Source: Phallus indusiatus (lineage: Eukaryota; Basidiomycota; Agaricomycetes; Phallales; Phallaceae). Taken from it: DNA of 64,000 nucleotides. Positions 32,301 through 42,117 of this stretch are shown in pieces. The position numbers were made by a program, and so were the translations under genes. Positions within the stretch are counted from its first letter, which is position 1. Each line of letters starts with the position of its first letter. Below the pieces are notes generated by a model. It was not told the DNA's origin and did no database searches. It was given only the letters and a program-made list of their open reading frames with translations. Where the stretch lies: assembly GCA_027605045.1 (NCBI GenBank), contig JAQFWX010000020.1:62001-126000 (forward strand), in the 5' to 3' direction.

Positions 32301-34305
32301 TGACGCAATAGAACTAATGAAACTAAAAAGATACCTACAACTCGACGAAAACAGACCTACCTGGGCAATATTCACTGATAAACTAATAAAAGAAAGCGCT
32401 CGAAAGGAAATAAAAAAAGAACTACCAGGAACGGCAATAAATATATTCCTACAAAAATGGAAACCTAAATTAAATCAATACTCGTTCATCCCAACGTCAA
32501 CAAAGAAAATGATTAAAATAGCATATAAATACGGAATAACACTAGAAAGTCCAGAAATATCAACGGAAGTAAAAGAATCACTACCAATATGGTACCACAT
32601 CGGAATAAACGAAAAAGAAATTAGTTGGAATAAGGGATCAAGAACTTGCCTAAGAAAAAACCATGAAATAATAACTGTCCTTGATGCCCAAGCATTCATC
32701 AACCAATTTCCAAACGATCATATACAATCAAAAGAGTGCAAATGCAATATATGCGCACTAGCCATGGCAACTGGATGTAAAAATCCTAACACCTGCAAAA
32801 AAGCAATGGAAAATATAATACAGAAAATAAACCAAAAATGGAACCCATCAAATCCACCAAATGACCCGTTACCACCAATACCGAATAACACACAAGACGA
32901 AACGATATTTTATAAACCAAACTTCACGCTACAAACAACAACAGATGGATTCAGAATTATAACAAATAAAGAAATACCCTCACCACACCAATTAATCAGA
33001 GAACCAACGGAACGAATAAGAGAAAAAATAATAGCATACACAGACGGTGCATGCACCAAAAATGGTTGCGACGACGCAATAGCAGCAAGCGGAATTTGGT
33101 ATGGAGATAACGACCCAAGAAACAAATCCCTAAGATTACCGAATAAATACAACACCAATAACTGCGGTGAACTCATGGCCATCCTAAAACTACTCCAAGA
33201 CACTCCCAAAAATAAAGACCTAGAAATTAATACAGACTCGCAATACGCGATCGATGCAATAACAAAAAACCTCGAAAAAAACCAAGATGAAAACTGGACA
33301 AGATACAAAAACAAAGAAATAATACAAACAATAATAGCCTGGTTAAACTCTAGAAACGCTCTAACATCCTTTAAGAAAGTCAAAGGACACAGTGGCATAA
33401 AAGGAAACGAAGAAGCTGATAAATTAGCTTCCCTTGGAACGAATAAAGAAATCCCAGATCTATTCAATATAGAAATACCTCAATCACACAAAACCATAGG
33501 AATAAAACTATCAACGGCCACACAATCTCTAATATACAAAGCAATTATTCAAACAAAAACACACACCGAGAGAAGAAAAACAGAGAATATGATAAGCACA
33601 ATCAAAACAAATCTAGAAGACACATTAAACGAAACTCCAACATCAGAAAGAATATGGGGATCCATAAGAAACAAATACCTAAGTAAAGAAATCCAAAACT
33701 TCCTATGGAAATCAATACATGATGCATATAAAGTAGGAAGATTCTGGCTAAACGTACCCCAAACCGAAAATAACGCCTACTGTACAGAATGCAACAACGA
33801 AATAGAAACAATGCAACACATATTTACGGAATGCACAGCACAACCATTCAATCACCTCTGGAACCTCACCCAAAAACTATGGGAAACAGCGGGATATAAA
33901 TGGCCAATAAAAAATATCGGAACAATACTAGGATGCACCACAGTCACCTTCAAAGACGAAAAAAACAGAACCCTAGGAAACAAATCAACACTATACACAA
34001 TAATAATCGCAGAAACAGCATACCTACACTGGAAGAATAGGTGCAAATGGAGAATAGAAAATGAATCAAACCCAGAGAAAATCCCATCGAAACAAGAATT
34101 CACAAATCAATGGATTAAAACAATGACCGAACGAATACTCTTTGACATAAAAGCTTGTAATAAAAGATTCAATAGAAGAGCGAGAAACCCCAAAAAAATC
34201 CAAAAAATATGGGGGCCGGTCTTAAATCGAGACAGCATACACAATACTACAATAGAAGAAATCAGGGAGTTTTTAGTGGGTATCTCAAGAAACATTCCAC
34301 CATGA
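29353..34305 (+). CDS. LINE ORF2: endonuclease, reverse transcriptase, RNase H
   Basis: Intact replication polyprotein of the Tad-like LINE, about 1650 residues from MAEERHTQNQNN; the frame is open upstream to 29149, but that part comes from the LTR border. Apurinic-type endonuclease at about residues 70-290: SLNINGG, AIQESHL, NVYGPN, ILGDFNM, SRLDRIYM, PTDHKLIS. Reverse transcriptase at about 540-860: SSPGLDGIPNELWK, GVRQGDPLSCLLFN, and catalytic FADDTTVYL near 31741. RNase H at about 1225-1370: YTDGACTKNG, NTDSQYAIDAI, KVKGHSGIKGNEEADKLA. A cysteine motif CTECNNEIETMQHIFTEC lies near residue 1476. No stop or shift interrupts it over nearly 5 kb, despite many A runs. Confidence 0.93.
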   Translation: MAEERHTQNQNNLTPDQSDSEEDREEPQQTIAEDLNNESDSDDPISSEEEEEENININHQNKKSNKKSLKIASLNINGGNLTNKWNELYQIMKDQKIDVLAIQESHLTQQQKINVENLFSKQILIINSPHPKKPNSKAGVTFIINKRNIRWQEITSKIIRKGRAIIIQIPWSGNKTLNILNVYGPNNREHNANFWNKIKSEIERKNIKKPNIILGDFNMVEESLDRLPAHNDSTLVKESLQELKSFMRTIDGWRHTNPTSLEYTYSHIGKKIYSRLDRIYMTNKYLKYCTEWKISIPPIPTDHKLISTKILCPKDPKTGKGRWYIPAFVLKNEQFLKEIGKLGELTLKKMERNNNPQIEYKNFKLNIIKTAKKYAGKLGSILDKRIKELSVKLETEKNETHTPEIEKRENISTLESEIQHLERKKHLRKRTNLATKIKLEKEIIGKPWIQLNKPYKQKTTIIALKDPNNTGTEYTNSSYKMTEIAKTHHQNLQNQDIQLDQNQTTRKNEINEATSHLTLQLSEEDNIILDEKISAQEITETIKETENESSPGLDGIPNELWKTLLNYKPEKTPEDTSDPPKIEIEKILLTVFNHIQNEGIDPNLPFHEGWLCPIYKKGDKTEISNYRPITVLNTDYRILTKILTKRLGRVAANIIHPDQAGFMKNRQISDQTELAKTIINYAETLKINGAIISLDQEKAYDKIRHDFLWESMKKLNFPNKFTNTIKSLYNEPKTVVILNGMVSNPITINRGVRQGDPLSCLLFNTAIESLAQMIRNSTLKGFKIPDNDQNRLIASLFADDTTVYLSNEDKFDSLNEILEKWCKASGARFNLAKTNILPVGETEYRQSVINTRKLNQTHNSIPNHIPIIPDGQYMRMLGCYIGNNVISDAIWLPIIDSIRNKLTTWSKSHPTMEGKRLIINMEIGGKTQYLTRVQGMPNTVTAQLNKIMSEFIWNEKRPEINMTTLNQPFSKGGKKCLNLQTRNDAIELMKLKRYLQLDENRPTWAIFTDKLIKESARKEIKKELPGTAINIFLQKWKPKLNQYSFIPTSTKKMIKIAYKYGITLESPEISTEVKESLPIWYHIGINEKEISWNKGSRTCLRKNHEIITVLDAQAFINQFPNDHIQSKECKCNICALAMATGCKNPNTCKKAMENIIQKINQKWNPSNPPNDPLPPIPNNTQDETIFYKPNFTLQTTTDGFRIITNKEIPSPHQLIREPTERIREKIIAYTDGACTKNGCDDAIAASGIWYGDNDPRNKSLRLPNKYNTNNCGELMAILKLLQDTPKNKDLEINTDSQYAIDAITKNLEKNQDENWTRYKNKEIIQTIIAWLNSRNALTSFKKVKGHSGIKGNEEADKLASLGTNKEIPDLFNIEIPQSHKTIGIKLSTATQSLIYKAIIQTKTHTERRKTENMISTIKTNLEDTLNETPTSERIWGSIRNKYLSKEIQNFLWKSIHDAYKVGRFWLNVPQTENNAYCTECNNEIETMQHIFTECTAQPFNHLWNLTQKLWETAGYKWPIKNIGTILGCTTVTFKDEKNRTLGNKSTLYTIIIAETAYLHWKNRCKWRIENESNPEKIPSKQEFTNQWIKTMTERILFDIKACNKRFNRRARNPKKIQKIWGPVLNRDSIHNTTIEEIREFLVGISRNIPP

Positions 34306-34484
34306 GGAGCCCCACACTCCCTCAAACGAGGGGTGCGTAAGGCATTTTCTCCCAGTGGCATCCAAACCCGTCTCGGTTTATTATCATCGGTATATTAACT
34401 TCACTACAAATATCCTAGCGATATTTACATAGCTATCTAAGAATGATGGACCATGTCCAAAGACTTCGAAGACAAGAGCTCCAC

Positions 34485-34509
34485 AAAAAAAAAAAAAAAA
34501 AAAAAAAAA
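34485..34509 (+). other. LINE poly(A) tail
   Basis: Twenty-five A residues between the LINE 3' region and the right 16-bp target duplication. Confidence 0.92.
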
Positions 34510-34525
34510 GAAAAGTGTATTTTCA
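34510..34525. repeat. LINE target-site duplication, right copy
   Basis: Exact match to 16084-16099, 18.4 kb away. Confidence 0.92.
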
Positions 34526-35586
34526 GTCTCCCAGTCCTGTGATGAAAGGCACCTTGAAGCCGCCTTTGAAGTGAAATATGACCAACGTCAGGACTTTATG
34601 TAAAGCAAGAGCCTCGATAATGGTGACATATAGAGTCGGATATATGTTTATCGTCGGGTCATGACTATATGTATGAGCTCCGCACTGCGGCATCTCCTGG
34701 TGAATCTCCTTCTCCCACACCTGGCAGTCCTAGTCATGCTTTGAGCGGACCCGATGATTCATAAATAGAACTCAGCAACATTCATAAGGCACTCTAAAAA
34801 TGGCCAGCTGGAATACATGCGGCCTTTGGGTGCAACGCTGCTATTACTAAGGATAACTAACTAGGTCAAAAGGTGGGATCCTTTAGTATCCTGGCGGCCC
34901 GGGATCCATCCCCGGGTTTAACGTAACGAGATAACTCCAGGAAGACCCAAAAAAACTCCTTGAAATGGAAAAAGTCTCATGAAATACCAATGGATGCCCA
35001 AATAGAGGAAAGCGCAAGTTCCGGTTTATTCATCGACCCTTCAAGCAACGCCGAGGATGAGCGCGTGCATCAAAAAATGCGATGCAACACGTTTAGAAGT
35101 TTGGCCAACAACAAAGAATTTTCGGTTTTCCCGATAAGCATGGGAACGTGAAACCCCTTCTGACCAGGCGGATAATTCCCCGTTACAAAAATGACTTCAG
35201 CACATAAGAAGTCTGGCACTTTGGCACTGCCGATAAGCGGAAAAGATTCATTCGGTGTTTGGACAACGAATCGGATGACTTACATGACATTTTCTCTTTG
35301 TTGTTCAAAAAGGCATTGCTTCCTCAGGGTCGAGTTAACCTGAACAAACTTGATTGGTTCCAAGATCCATGTGCCTCATTCCCAGAATTGATAATATTTA
35401 CCGTCCCGCGGACCATTACTTTGTGATAAGTAGGGAATGTACAAGATGTTTCATTATGAAAGTACGCAACGAATGTGGGAAATTGAATAGATAGATATAC
35501 ATATAGCTCGAAAAAGAACACTTTCAACACAGCATAAAAGAAAGCAAATTCAATACAAGCAGACTAGGTGAAGAGATAATATAAAA
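34526..35586. other. Intergenic stretch, no gene recognised
   Basis: About 1 kb between the LINE and the 3' end of the first kinase-like gene. Only short frames; no motif, repeat or RNA gene recognised. Confidence 0.4.
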
Positions 35587-36975
35587 CTACACCGGAGGTA
35601 TCTGTGTTTCACTTCTAAGCCAATTGGAGATATTTGTCAACTTGCGCTTCTTCCTATTAAAGATCCCGTTGACCAAAAGTCTTACTCGTGAGCATTAATA
35701 TAGGTAACTTACCAAGCAGAGATTTTTTTTCTTCTTAGCCGGTTTTGATGTTGTGATTTAGTACCTGTTATATGATTTATCACTACCCCGTTCAGCTTTC
35801 CGCGGCTCAGCGATTCCTTGAGTCGTTTGAGTTCTCCTAGTGCTTTCGAAGCGGAGGGTCGGAGCTGCGGATCCTCCTGAATGAGATAACTAATGAATGG
35901 TTCCATAAACTCTAGTCCGTCGTAATCCTAGATGCTAGTTAACATATTATATTACCGCTGAGGACGAGAAAGAGAAAATCACATCACAAGTACGTTTGAT
36001 AGCCATACCGACTTGGAATACGTCTAGCTTGAATGGATCATAAGGTACCGTCCACGACGCCTCCGGAACGTTCTTTTCTTGTCCCAATATTCCGACCAAC
36101 AAATGTCGCTCATCGAAACTGCGAAATCGGTGGGAGAGTTCAAAGTCAATCCAGTAATATTGAATAGGTCCCACGGTCCTTCTTGATTTACTAATAATTC
36201 GGGTTACCCCGTCAGGTTGGCGGAATTCTTCACAATAATGAAATCCTTTGGGTATGACTTTTGTAGGGTCCATGAGGAAATTTAACAAACAGGCGTCCCT
36301 TCCCAAAGAAGTTAGTCATTATAAATTACAAGCTTGTTTCGCTACGCATACCTATGAACTACGTTATGTTCGTGCATGAACTCCAATCCCTGTTGTGCGC
36401 AATCATAATCAGTTCCGAAACAAACCAAACCATTATAAAATAGAACCTCGAGCATTTGTTGAAACGCTTCGATGCATTCGATTTTCCGTTCAAAAGGTGG
36501 ATGGTCGAAGGACGAGAGTAAAGGCATGACAATAAAAGCAAAAATATCATTATGATGCATCGGAATGACGTCTAATATTGGAACACAGTGGTTTCTAGGG
36601 TATAATCTCAAGGTTTCCGACGAGAAAAAGAGGCCTATGGGTATTTCCTCCACATCCGTATGGACAAGCTTGAGCGCAACTTTGGCACCATCCGATATTC
36701 GTATCGCGTCTAGAACTGGCTTATGCTATGGGAATAAACAAACCTCGCGATAGATGTGTCTGATAGATACGTACATCTTTAAAATGACCATCTTCACAGT
36801 TTGATACGGACTTTCCGTTCGTCAACCAAGAGCCTTCCCAACCGGGTTTGTATCGAGGTCTAAGCTGATATCCGCGTTTAAGTAAGAAGTAGTAATTGTC
36901 CCTCCAGACCAGCTCCGAAGTACTTAAATCGAATTGGAATCGCTTTTGATAATGTGGGGGCACGGGATAGTCCAT
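35587..36975 (-). CDS. Kinase-like protein, copy 1
   Basis: Protein-kinase-fold protein of a basidiomycete-expanded family, 371 residues. Six exons in phase: 36975-36775, 36725-36447, 36389-36352, 36298-35983, 35927-35713, 35653-35587. Seen: N-terminal MDYPVPPHYQKRFQFD; ALKLVHTD (VAIK-type lysine); hinge-like FAFIVMPLL; the catalytic loop HRDACLLNF, visible only after splicing 36352 to 36298; YYWIDFELSHRF in place of DFG; and VPYDPFKLDVFQVGMAIKRT for the helix-F region. A strong GTAAGT donor at 35712 leads to a short last exon (KKRKLTNISNWL ... PPV). Ignoring it would give a stop just after the donor. HRD and Asn are kept but DFG is DFE, so activity is uncertain. Every exon length equals that of copy 2. 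Confidence 0.85.
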
Positions 36976-38093
36976 GTTGCTCTAGGGCCGTCTGAAACGA
37001 GGACAGTGAAGCTTATGTAATGTGTCAAAACTTTCAGCGACTAGAGGTGGGCGTTTATTTCAAAGATCGACGGCAACAGCCCCAGCTAAGTTTGACTCCT
37101 GTTTTGCAGCATGCACTCATAATATTGTAATGTCATCCATATGAGTATTTGTAGAATTTACAAGCTCTTGCTCAGTAGAGTAAAATTACTATTCAACTGT
37201 AAGTAAGCTGTAAGTTATTTTGGTCAGTCAACTTCCAGGAGCACTGATTGTGTATGTAAGCAACAACGGCAGTCTGAAACCATGCCGAAGGCCCGAAAGT
37301 TGCCCGAAAGTCTAGAATTTGAAAAACGATTCACGGTCAATTTGTCGGTAAAACTTTTGAAGTTTCTCAAGCTGAGATGGTTTTTCAGACTGGGGACGTT
37401 GCTTTCATATACTTTTAGGTATCTCCGTGATCAATATATAAGGTTAGAGATCTTTCAAGTGTTAAATGTATTCTGGGGAAATCGTATCGGCAGGTCAGCC
37501 GGGTATTCTAGGTCCAGCCTCGTCAGATGCTCCGTCGCCGCTCAGGAGGGGCCTTGCGGAAAAGGCAGCTTTAGGCATAAGCTGACAGGCTCGGTGCGCG
37601 GTGGGAGTTGATTAGTGACCGCCCGAAACTTGCGAGCCAGTGACGATACATACAGACACAAAATCACCAATATTAGGGGTGAATGAATGGGAAAGAAAGT
37701 TTGAGAGAAGCTGATGAATCGATGAGACACAAGATGTCTGCCCCGCTGGGCAGAAAAAGAGGGTCAACAGACGATGCCGCGACGGCACTTCCTGTTCAGC
37801 TGAACGCGTGTGCCGCGTTGCGGCACTGTAACAGTGTTAGCCAGGGTTCGTGAAACTTTTGAATTCTTACTTAATATGCAAGTATACCGTATGTATTCCT
37901 TTTCCGTATAAATCCCTGAAATTTGGGCATTTAAAAACATTGAATATTCATCAAATATTCATAATATATGTCCCTCAAAATCTATCCCCCGAAAATATTC
38001 ATGTAACTCAGATTCCCCTTCCAAAATTCGCCCTATAAAAAGATGAAGAATATTACTATACACACGTACCTCTTTTCCCTCTCATCTTACGAC
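36976..38093. other. Divergent promoter region
   Basis: About 1.1 kb between the divergent kinase-like gene and the low-complexity protein gene. No coding pattern recognised. Confidence 0.4.
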
Positions 38094-39619
38094 ATGAGTT
38101 CTTCTACCACCGGCGCAATAATGTATTGCGAAAGAGCGTTATACAGAATTGATAAATCTATCGATTCGGTAATCGCCTTGCGAAACCAAAACCTGGATAA
38201 ACCTGAAATTTGGGGGGTGGCAGACATTGCTTTGGATAAATTAGCAAAGTAATAACTGCCCCTTTTATCGATTTTGTTTTACCATTTTCTAGAATTGAAA
38301 TGGACTTGATGACTACCCTCGAAGAACACGAGTAATTATTGACAGAATCCTTTCTCAAACAATTAGCACGAAGAGTGCTGTCTAAACTGACTTCATTCAA
38401 AAAAGAGTCCAGAGTAGTATCTGTAGACGCTGCATTGAGGGCGGAGAAAAAAATAATTAAAAGATTCCGTGTAAGTTTGTTTCTGATGCAGTGACGATGA
38501 CGAGCTGTGGCGTGAATATCTCTACTATAGCTAGAATCCGGAAAAATAATGAAGAATTACCCTCAATCTCACCAACAGTCTTCAGCTCCTGCATTGTGAG
38601 TTGTTAATTCCTTCTGTACCTCGCAAGGAGAAATCATTCCCGTTCTCATTTTTATCAGGTATTGGCCTGCAAGCTCCTCTACGTATGTATTCATAAAGAC
38701 CCATATATGCGGATGTACATCTCATTTTTTTCAGTCCAACGACAGATATGCCACACTCTAAGCCGCGCTTAAACCCCCACGATTACCACAATGGTGATCA
38801 ACCGTATGTATTTGGTGCTAGAAACTCAGGCTACATATACAAGGACTGAAAAATAACAGTTATCCTGCTAATCGTGATTATGAAGAATCGTACGGTACTG
38901 CTTCTAGGTGAGCAATAAAGACCCACGTGTTCAACGGCCGAGTGATCCGCCTAATTGCTGCACGGTAATATAGAGATCCCCGAGTGCACGCTCAAGCCGG
39001 CGCTCCTTTTACGACTTCCGGTCAACAAGACTATTACAACTCTCATACGAGAGTACAAGATGCCCATTATGAGACCAACTCCATAATTAGCGGTCCTCCT
39101 CCCTACAGCCCTGTGAGAAGCTCGCAATCTGAAAGGTATTGTTATATCACATAACAAAGTCACGACATTTGATACTTTTATTTCCACACATAAAGACATC
39201 AATCCGGGAGTATCAATTCTTCCCATAGAAGTCAGAATTCTATTGGCAGTTTTCAGTCAGACCAGGTAACTCGTGGTAGCCACAGATCCACCCCCTCGGG
39301 CGGAAGTTACGATTCACGAAACGTTGAAGTCAGTACCAGTAGTCGAAGCGCACGCGTGTCTGAGTCTGTTGGCTCTCACGGTTTCGGTGACGAAGATTAT
39401 AGCGTTGAAGCTACTCATGGTTCAATGGAAGAGTAAGTTAAATAATGGATTGAAGAGCCTCTTGGATACACTTTTCACATCATTCTCAGATACTCCCAGG
39501 ATGCACGTCGCTGGCAGGCCCAGCACGGAGGATACTATAGCTATCCTCCTGGCACCGGGACCAGTGGCAGTTCTTCTCACTCAAATTACTATTATAGCTC
39601 AGGCTATCCCGCTCAGTGA
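38094..39619 (+). CDS. Ser/Tyr/Gln-rich protein with helical N-terminus, ten exons
   Basis: A gene seen only after splicing. Exons 38094-38248, 38293-38331, 38374-38470, 38531-38595, 38659-38682 (24 bases), 38735-38803, 38860-38907, 38974-39135, 39196-39432, 39490-39619 total 1026 bases and join in phase throughout, giving 341 residues. The N-terminal 110 residues are charged and helical (MSSSTTGAIMYCERALYRID, AALRAEKKIIKRFR). The rest is low-complexity, rich in Ser, Tyr, Gln, Gly, His and Pro (NYPQSHQQSSAPA, HGGYYSYPPGTGTSG, ending SSGYPAQ), and contains the PPxY motif SGPPPYSP. Such composition suits a condensate-forming or scaffold protein bound by a WW-domain partner, but that is inference. 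No family recognised. No signal peptide or membrane helix. Confidence 0.75.
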
Positions 39620-40043
39620 TGAAAGACAATAATAACGCAACTCACTCCGTAAAACTCGTAAGAGTTGGAAATCTACCGCTTTGTTTCTTCGTGAAGTTTT
39701 GAAATCCAATTGATGGCTTTGAATACCTGCATACACGTAGACAGATATCATTGCTTGTATCGAATATCCGAATTTGACTGTAACAATTTAAAAACATTTG
39801 CTGAAATTCGTAGTAAGACTAAGTAGCCTAAGGGTGTGCATATATTCGCTGTCATTGGCAGCTGTTTCTTTCTTTTAAAAAATGAAGCTGGTAATTCCGA
39901 TGATATTGTTACAGTTTCATCATAATCTATTAAATTCTTCATTCGACAAGTCAAACAAAAAGTGCTGTAAATCTTGTTCCGTCGCTGGGACCGGAAAACC
40001 AAATATCAGGAACATGTGATCGTTTGATCTTGGTGTAGCAGTC

Positions 40044-40151
40044 CATCAGTAATCTCGATGAGGTTCTCCAACATTCCTAGCTGTTCTCAGAGCTTCTGGA
40101 GACTCTGAGAACGACTAGGAAGGTTGGATAACCTCACCCGGATTACTGATG
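40044..40151. ncRNA. 108-nt near-perfect hairpin, candidate small-RNA precursor or miniature element
   Basis: Arms 40044-40092 and 40103-40151 pair at 42 of 49 positions around the 10-base loop CTTCTGGAGA. The outer ends are CATCAGTAATC and GATTACTGATG. Mismatches are spread singly or in twos, as in microRNA-like precursors. It lies between the low-complexity gene and the second kinase-like gene. A decayed fold-back transposon is the main alternative. Confidence 0.55.
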
Positions 40152-40486
40152 TCTTAGTAGGAAGTATTCGGACCGCAGGCGTGGTTGGAGTGATAGTACT
40201 GATGGCTGAAAAAGTGAACGACCATAGGACCGAGTCAGCGTAGAAGGGAAACAAGCACTTTTGTGGTGAAAAACGTGGTGTTAAATTTTGTAGAAGTTGG
40301 ACGAGAAAACCTGTGGGACTATAGGACTACCAGTTGAGAGAGAGGTCATCCGATGGATCTATCCAGCTCAGAAATAACAAACCCACATTAGGAATATTTT
40401 TCCATTAACCAAGAAGCTGGTTTAAGACCTCAGCTCAGATCGATGGTCATGGTAAGTTGCAGTTGGAAGAGCGGGCGAGTATGATC

Positions 40487-40612
40487 ACCACCGTACCGTA
40501 AACGGATATTTCCGTATACGGTGACCTCCAGCATCCGTATCGTACAACGTTCAGGAGCTGTTTACGGTCCGTAATACGCCGTATACAGAGAATTACGTGT
40601 ACGGATTTATAC
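40487..40612. repeat. Cluster of CCGTA palindromic motifs
   Basis: In about 125 bases CCGTA or its complement TACGG occurs many times, including CCGTATACGG and ACCGTAAACGG. It could be a dense binding-site cluster or a decayed tandem repeat upstream of nothing obvious, downstream of the second kinase-like gene. Confidence 0.4.
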
Positions 40613-40732
40613 TCAAGAGGTTTTACTATGGAGTGCGCAACGAGGGTGAGAAACCGAATGGACAACTCGCAAAGCAAAAATGGAAAGCAAATTCAACGCG
40701 AGAGCAGACCAAGTGGAGGAATAAAATACAAA

Positions 40733-42117
40733 TTACATCGGAGGTTTTCTTGTTTCTTTACACAGCCAACTGGGCATATTTGCCAACTTGCGCTTCTTCC
40801 TGTTGAACATTCCGTTTATATTTTTCTCGGGAGCATTGATGTAGTTAACTTACCATGCAGAGATCTTTTTTCTCCTTTGACGTCTTTGTTGTTGTGATTT
40901 GGTACCTAATATATGATCTATCACTACCCCGTTCAACTTTCCGCGACTCAGAGATTCCTTGAGTTGTTTGAGTTCCCTTAATGCTTTCGAAGCAGATGGT
41001 CGGAGTTGCGGATCCTCTTGAGTGAGATAGACAATGAAGGGCTGCATAAACCCTAGTCCTTCGTATTGCTGAATATTGATTAGCACATTACCACTGAAAG
41101 CACGGGAAAAAAAAATTACATCACAAGTGCGCTTGATAGCCATCCCGACTTGGAATACGTCTACCTTAAACGGATCATAAGGTACCGTCCACGACGCCTC
41201 CGGCACGTTCTTTTCTTGTCCAAGCTTTCCAACCAACAAATGTCGCTCTTCAAAGCTATGGAATCGGTGTGAAAGTTGGAAGTCAATCCAGTAATAATTG
41301 ACAGGTCCCACAGCCTTTCTGGATTTACTGACGATTCGTGTTATTCCGTCAGGATGACGGAACATATGAGAAAAATGAAATCCTTTGGGTATAATTTTCG
41401 TAGCGTCTACAAGAAAATTGAAATAGCAAGCGTCTCTTCCCAAAGAAATCAGTCATTAAAAAAGCTACATGCTTTCTTCGCCATGCGTACCTATGAGCTA
41501 TGTTGTGTTCATGCATAAGTTCCAAACTCTGCATCAAATCGTAATGAGTTCCGCAAGAGAACCATAAAAGGAAAAAAACTACCTCCAGCATTTGCTCAAA
41601 AGCTTCGATGCATTCTATCTTCCGTTCAAAAGGCGGATGGTTGAAGTGCAAGAGCAAAGGCATGACAATAAAGGCGAAAATATCATTATGATGCATTGGA
41701 ATGACGTCTAATATTGGGACACAGTGGTTTCTCGGGTTTGATCTCAAGGCCGTCGACGAGAAATAGAGGCCTATGGGTATTTCCTCCAGATCGGTATGAA
41801 CAAGCTTGAGCGCGACTTTTGCACCATCTGAAGTTCGCGTCGCATCCAGAACAGGCTTGTGCTGTGAGAATGGCAAACTCGTCAGTAGACTTAAATTTCA
41901 TACTGAGAATTCATACATCTTTTGAATGACCATCTTCACAGTATGACACAGATTTGCCGTTCGTCAGCCAAGAACCTTGCCAACCAGGTTTGTATCGAGG
42001 CCTAAGCTGATATCCACGTTGAAGCAAGAAGTAATAATTATCCCTCCAAACCAACTCCGTTTTTTTTAGGTCGAACTCAAACCGCTTCTGATAATGTGCG
42101 GGCTCGGGATAATCCAT
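40733..42117 (-). CDS. Kinase-like protein, copy 2
   Basis: Paralog of the gene at 35.6-37.0 kb, also 371 residues. Exons 42117-41917, 41861-41583, 41528-41491, 41435-41120, 41068-40854 and 40799-40733 match copy 1 exon for exon in length (201, 279, 38, 316, 215, 67). It has MDYPEPAHYQKRFEFD, ALKLVHTD, the catalytic loop HRDACYFNF formed across the 41491/41435 junction, YYWIDFQLSHRF, VPYDPFKVDVFQVGMAIKRT, and a last exon reading KKRKLANMPSWLCKETRKP. Similarity continues into the introns and the 3' region, so the pair arose by segmental duplication. The DFG position reads DFQ, so catalysis is uncertain. Confidence 0.85.

Larger units (their letters stand above)
16100..34509 (+). mobile_element. 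Tad-like non-LTR retrotransposon (LINE), 7.4 kb plus three insertions
   Basis: A complete LINE bounded by 16-bp duplications and ending in a 25-base poly(A) run (34485-34509). It has a 5' region (16100-16420 and 25606-25779), ORF1 with a zinc knuckle, and ORF2 with endonuclease, reverse transcriptase and RNase H, the layout of the Tad1 clade. Removing the Gypsy element, the solo LTR and the 27690-29154 unit, each with one duplicated target site, leaves about 7.4 kb. Base composition is distinctive: the sense strand is very rich in A and poor in G, giving proteins rich in Lys, Asn and Ile, unlike neighbouring genes. A 37-codon frame (MEPLDSDHYHR...) opens at the first base of the element. It probably spread recently, since ORF2 is fully open. 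Confidence 0.9.

Noticed and set aside
29229..34361. Many minus-strand open frames opposite LINE ORF2
   Set aside because: They are shadows created by the A-rich sense strand; none carries a motif, while the plus strand has complete enzyme domains.
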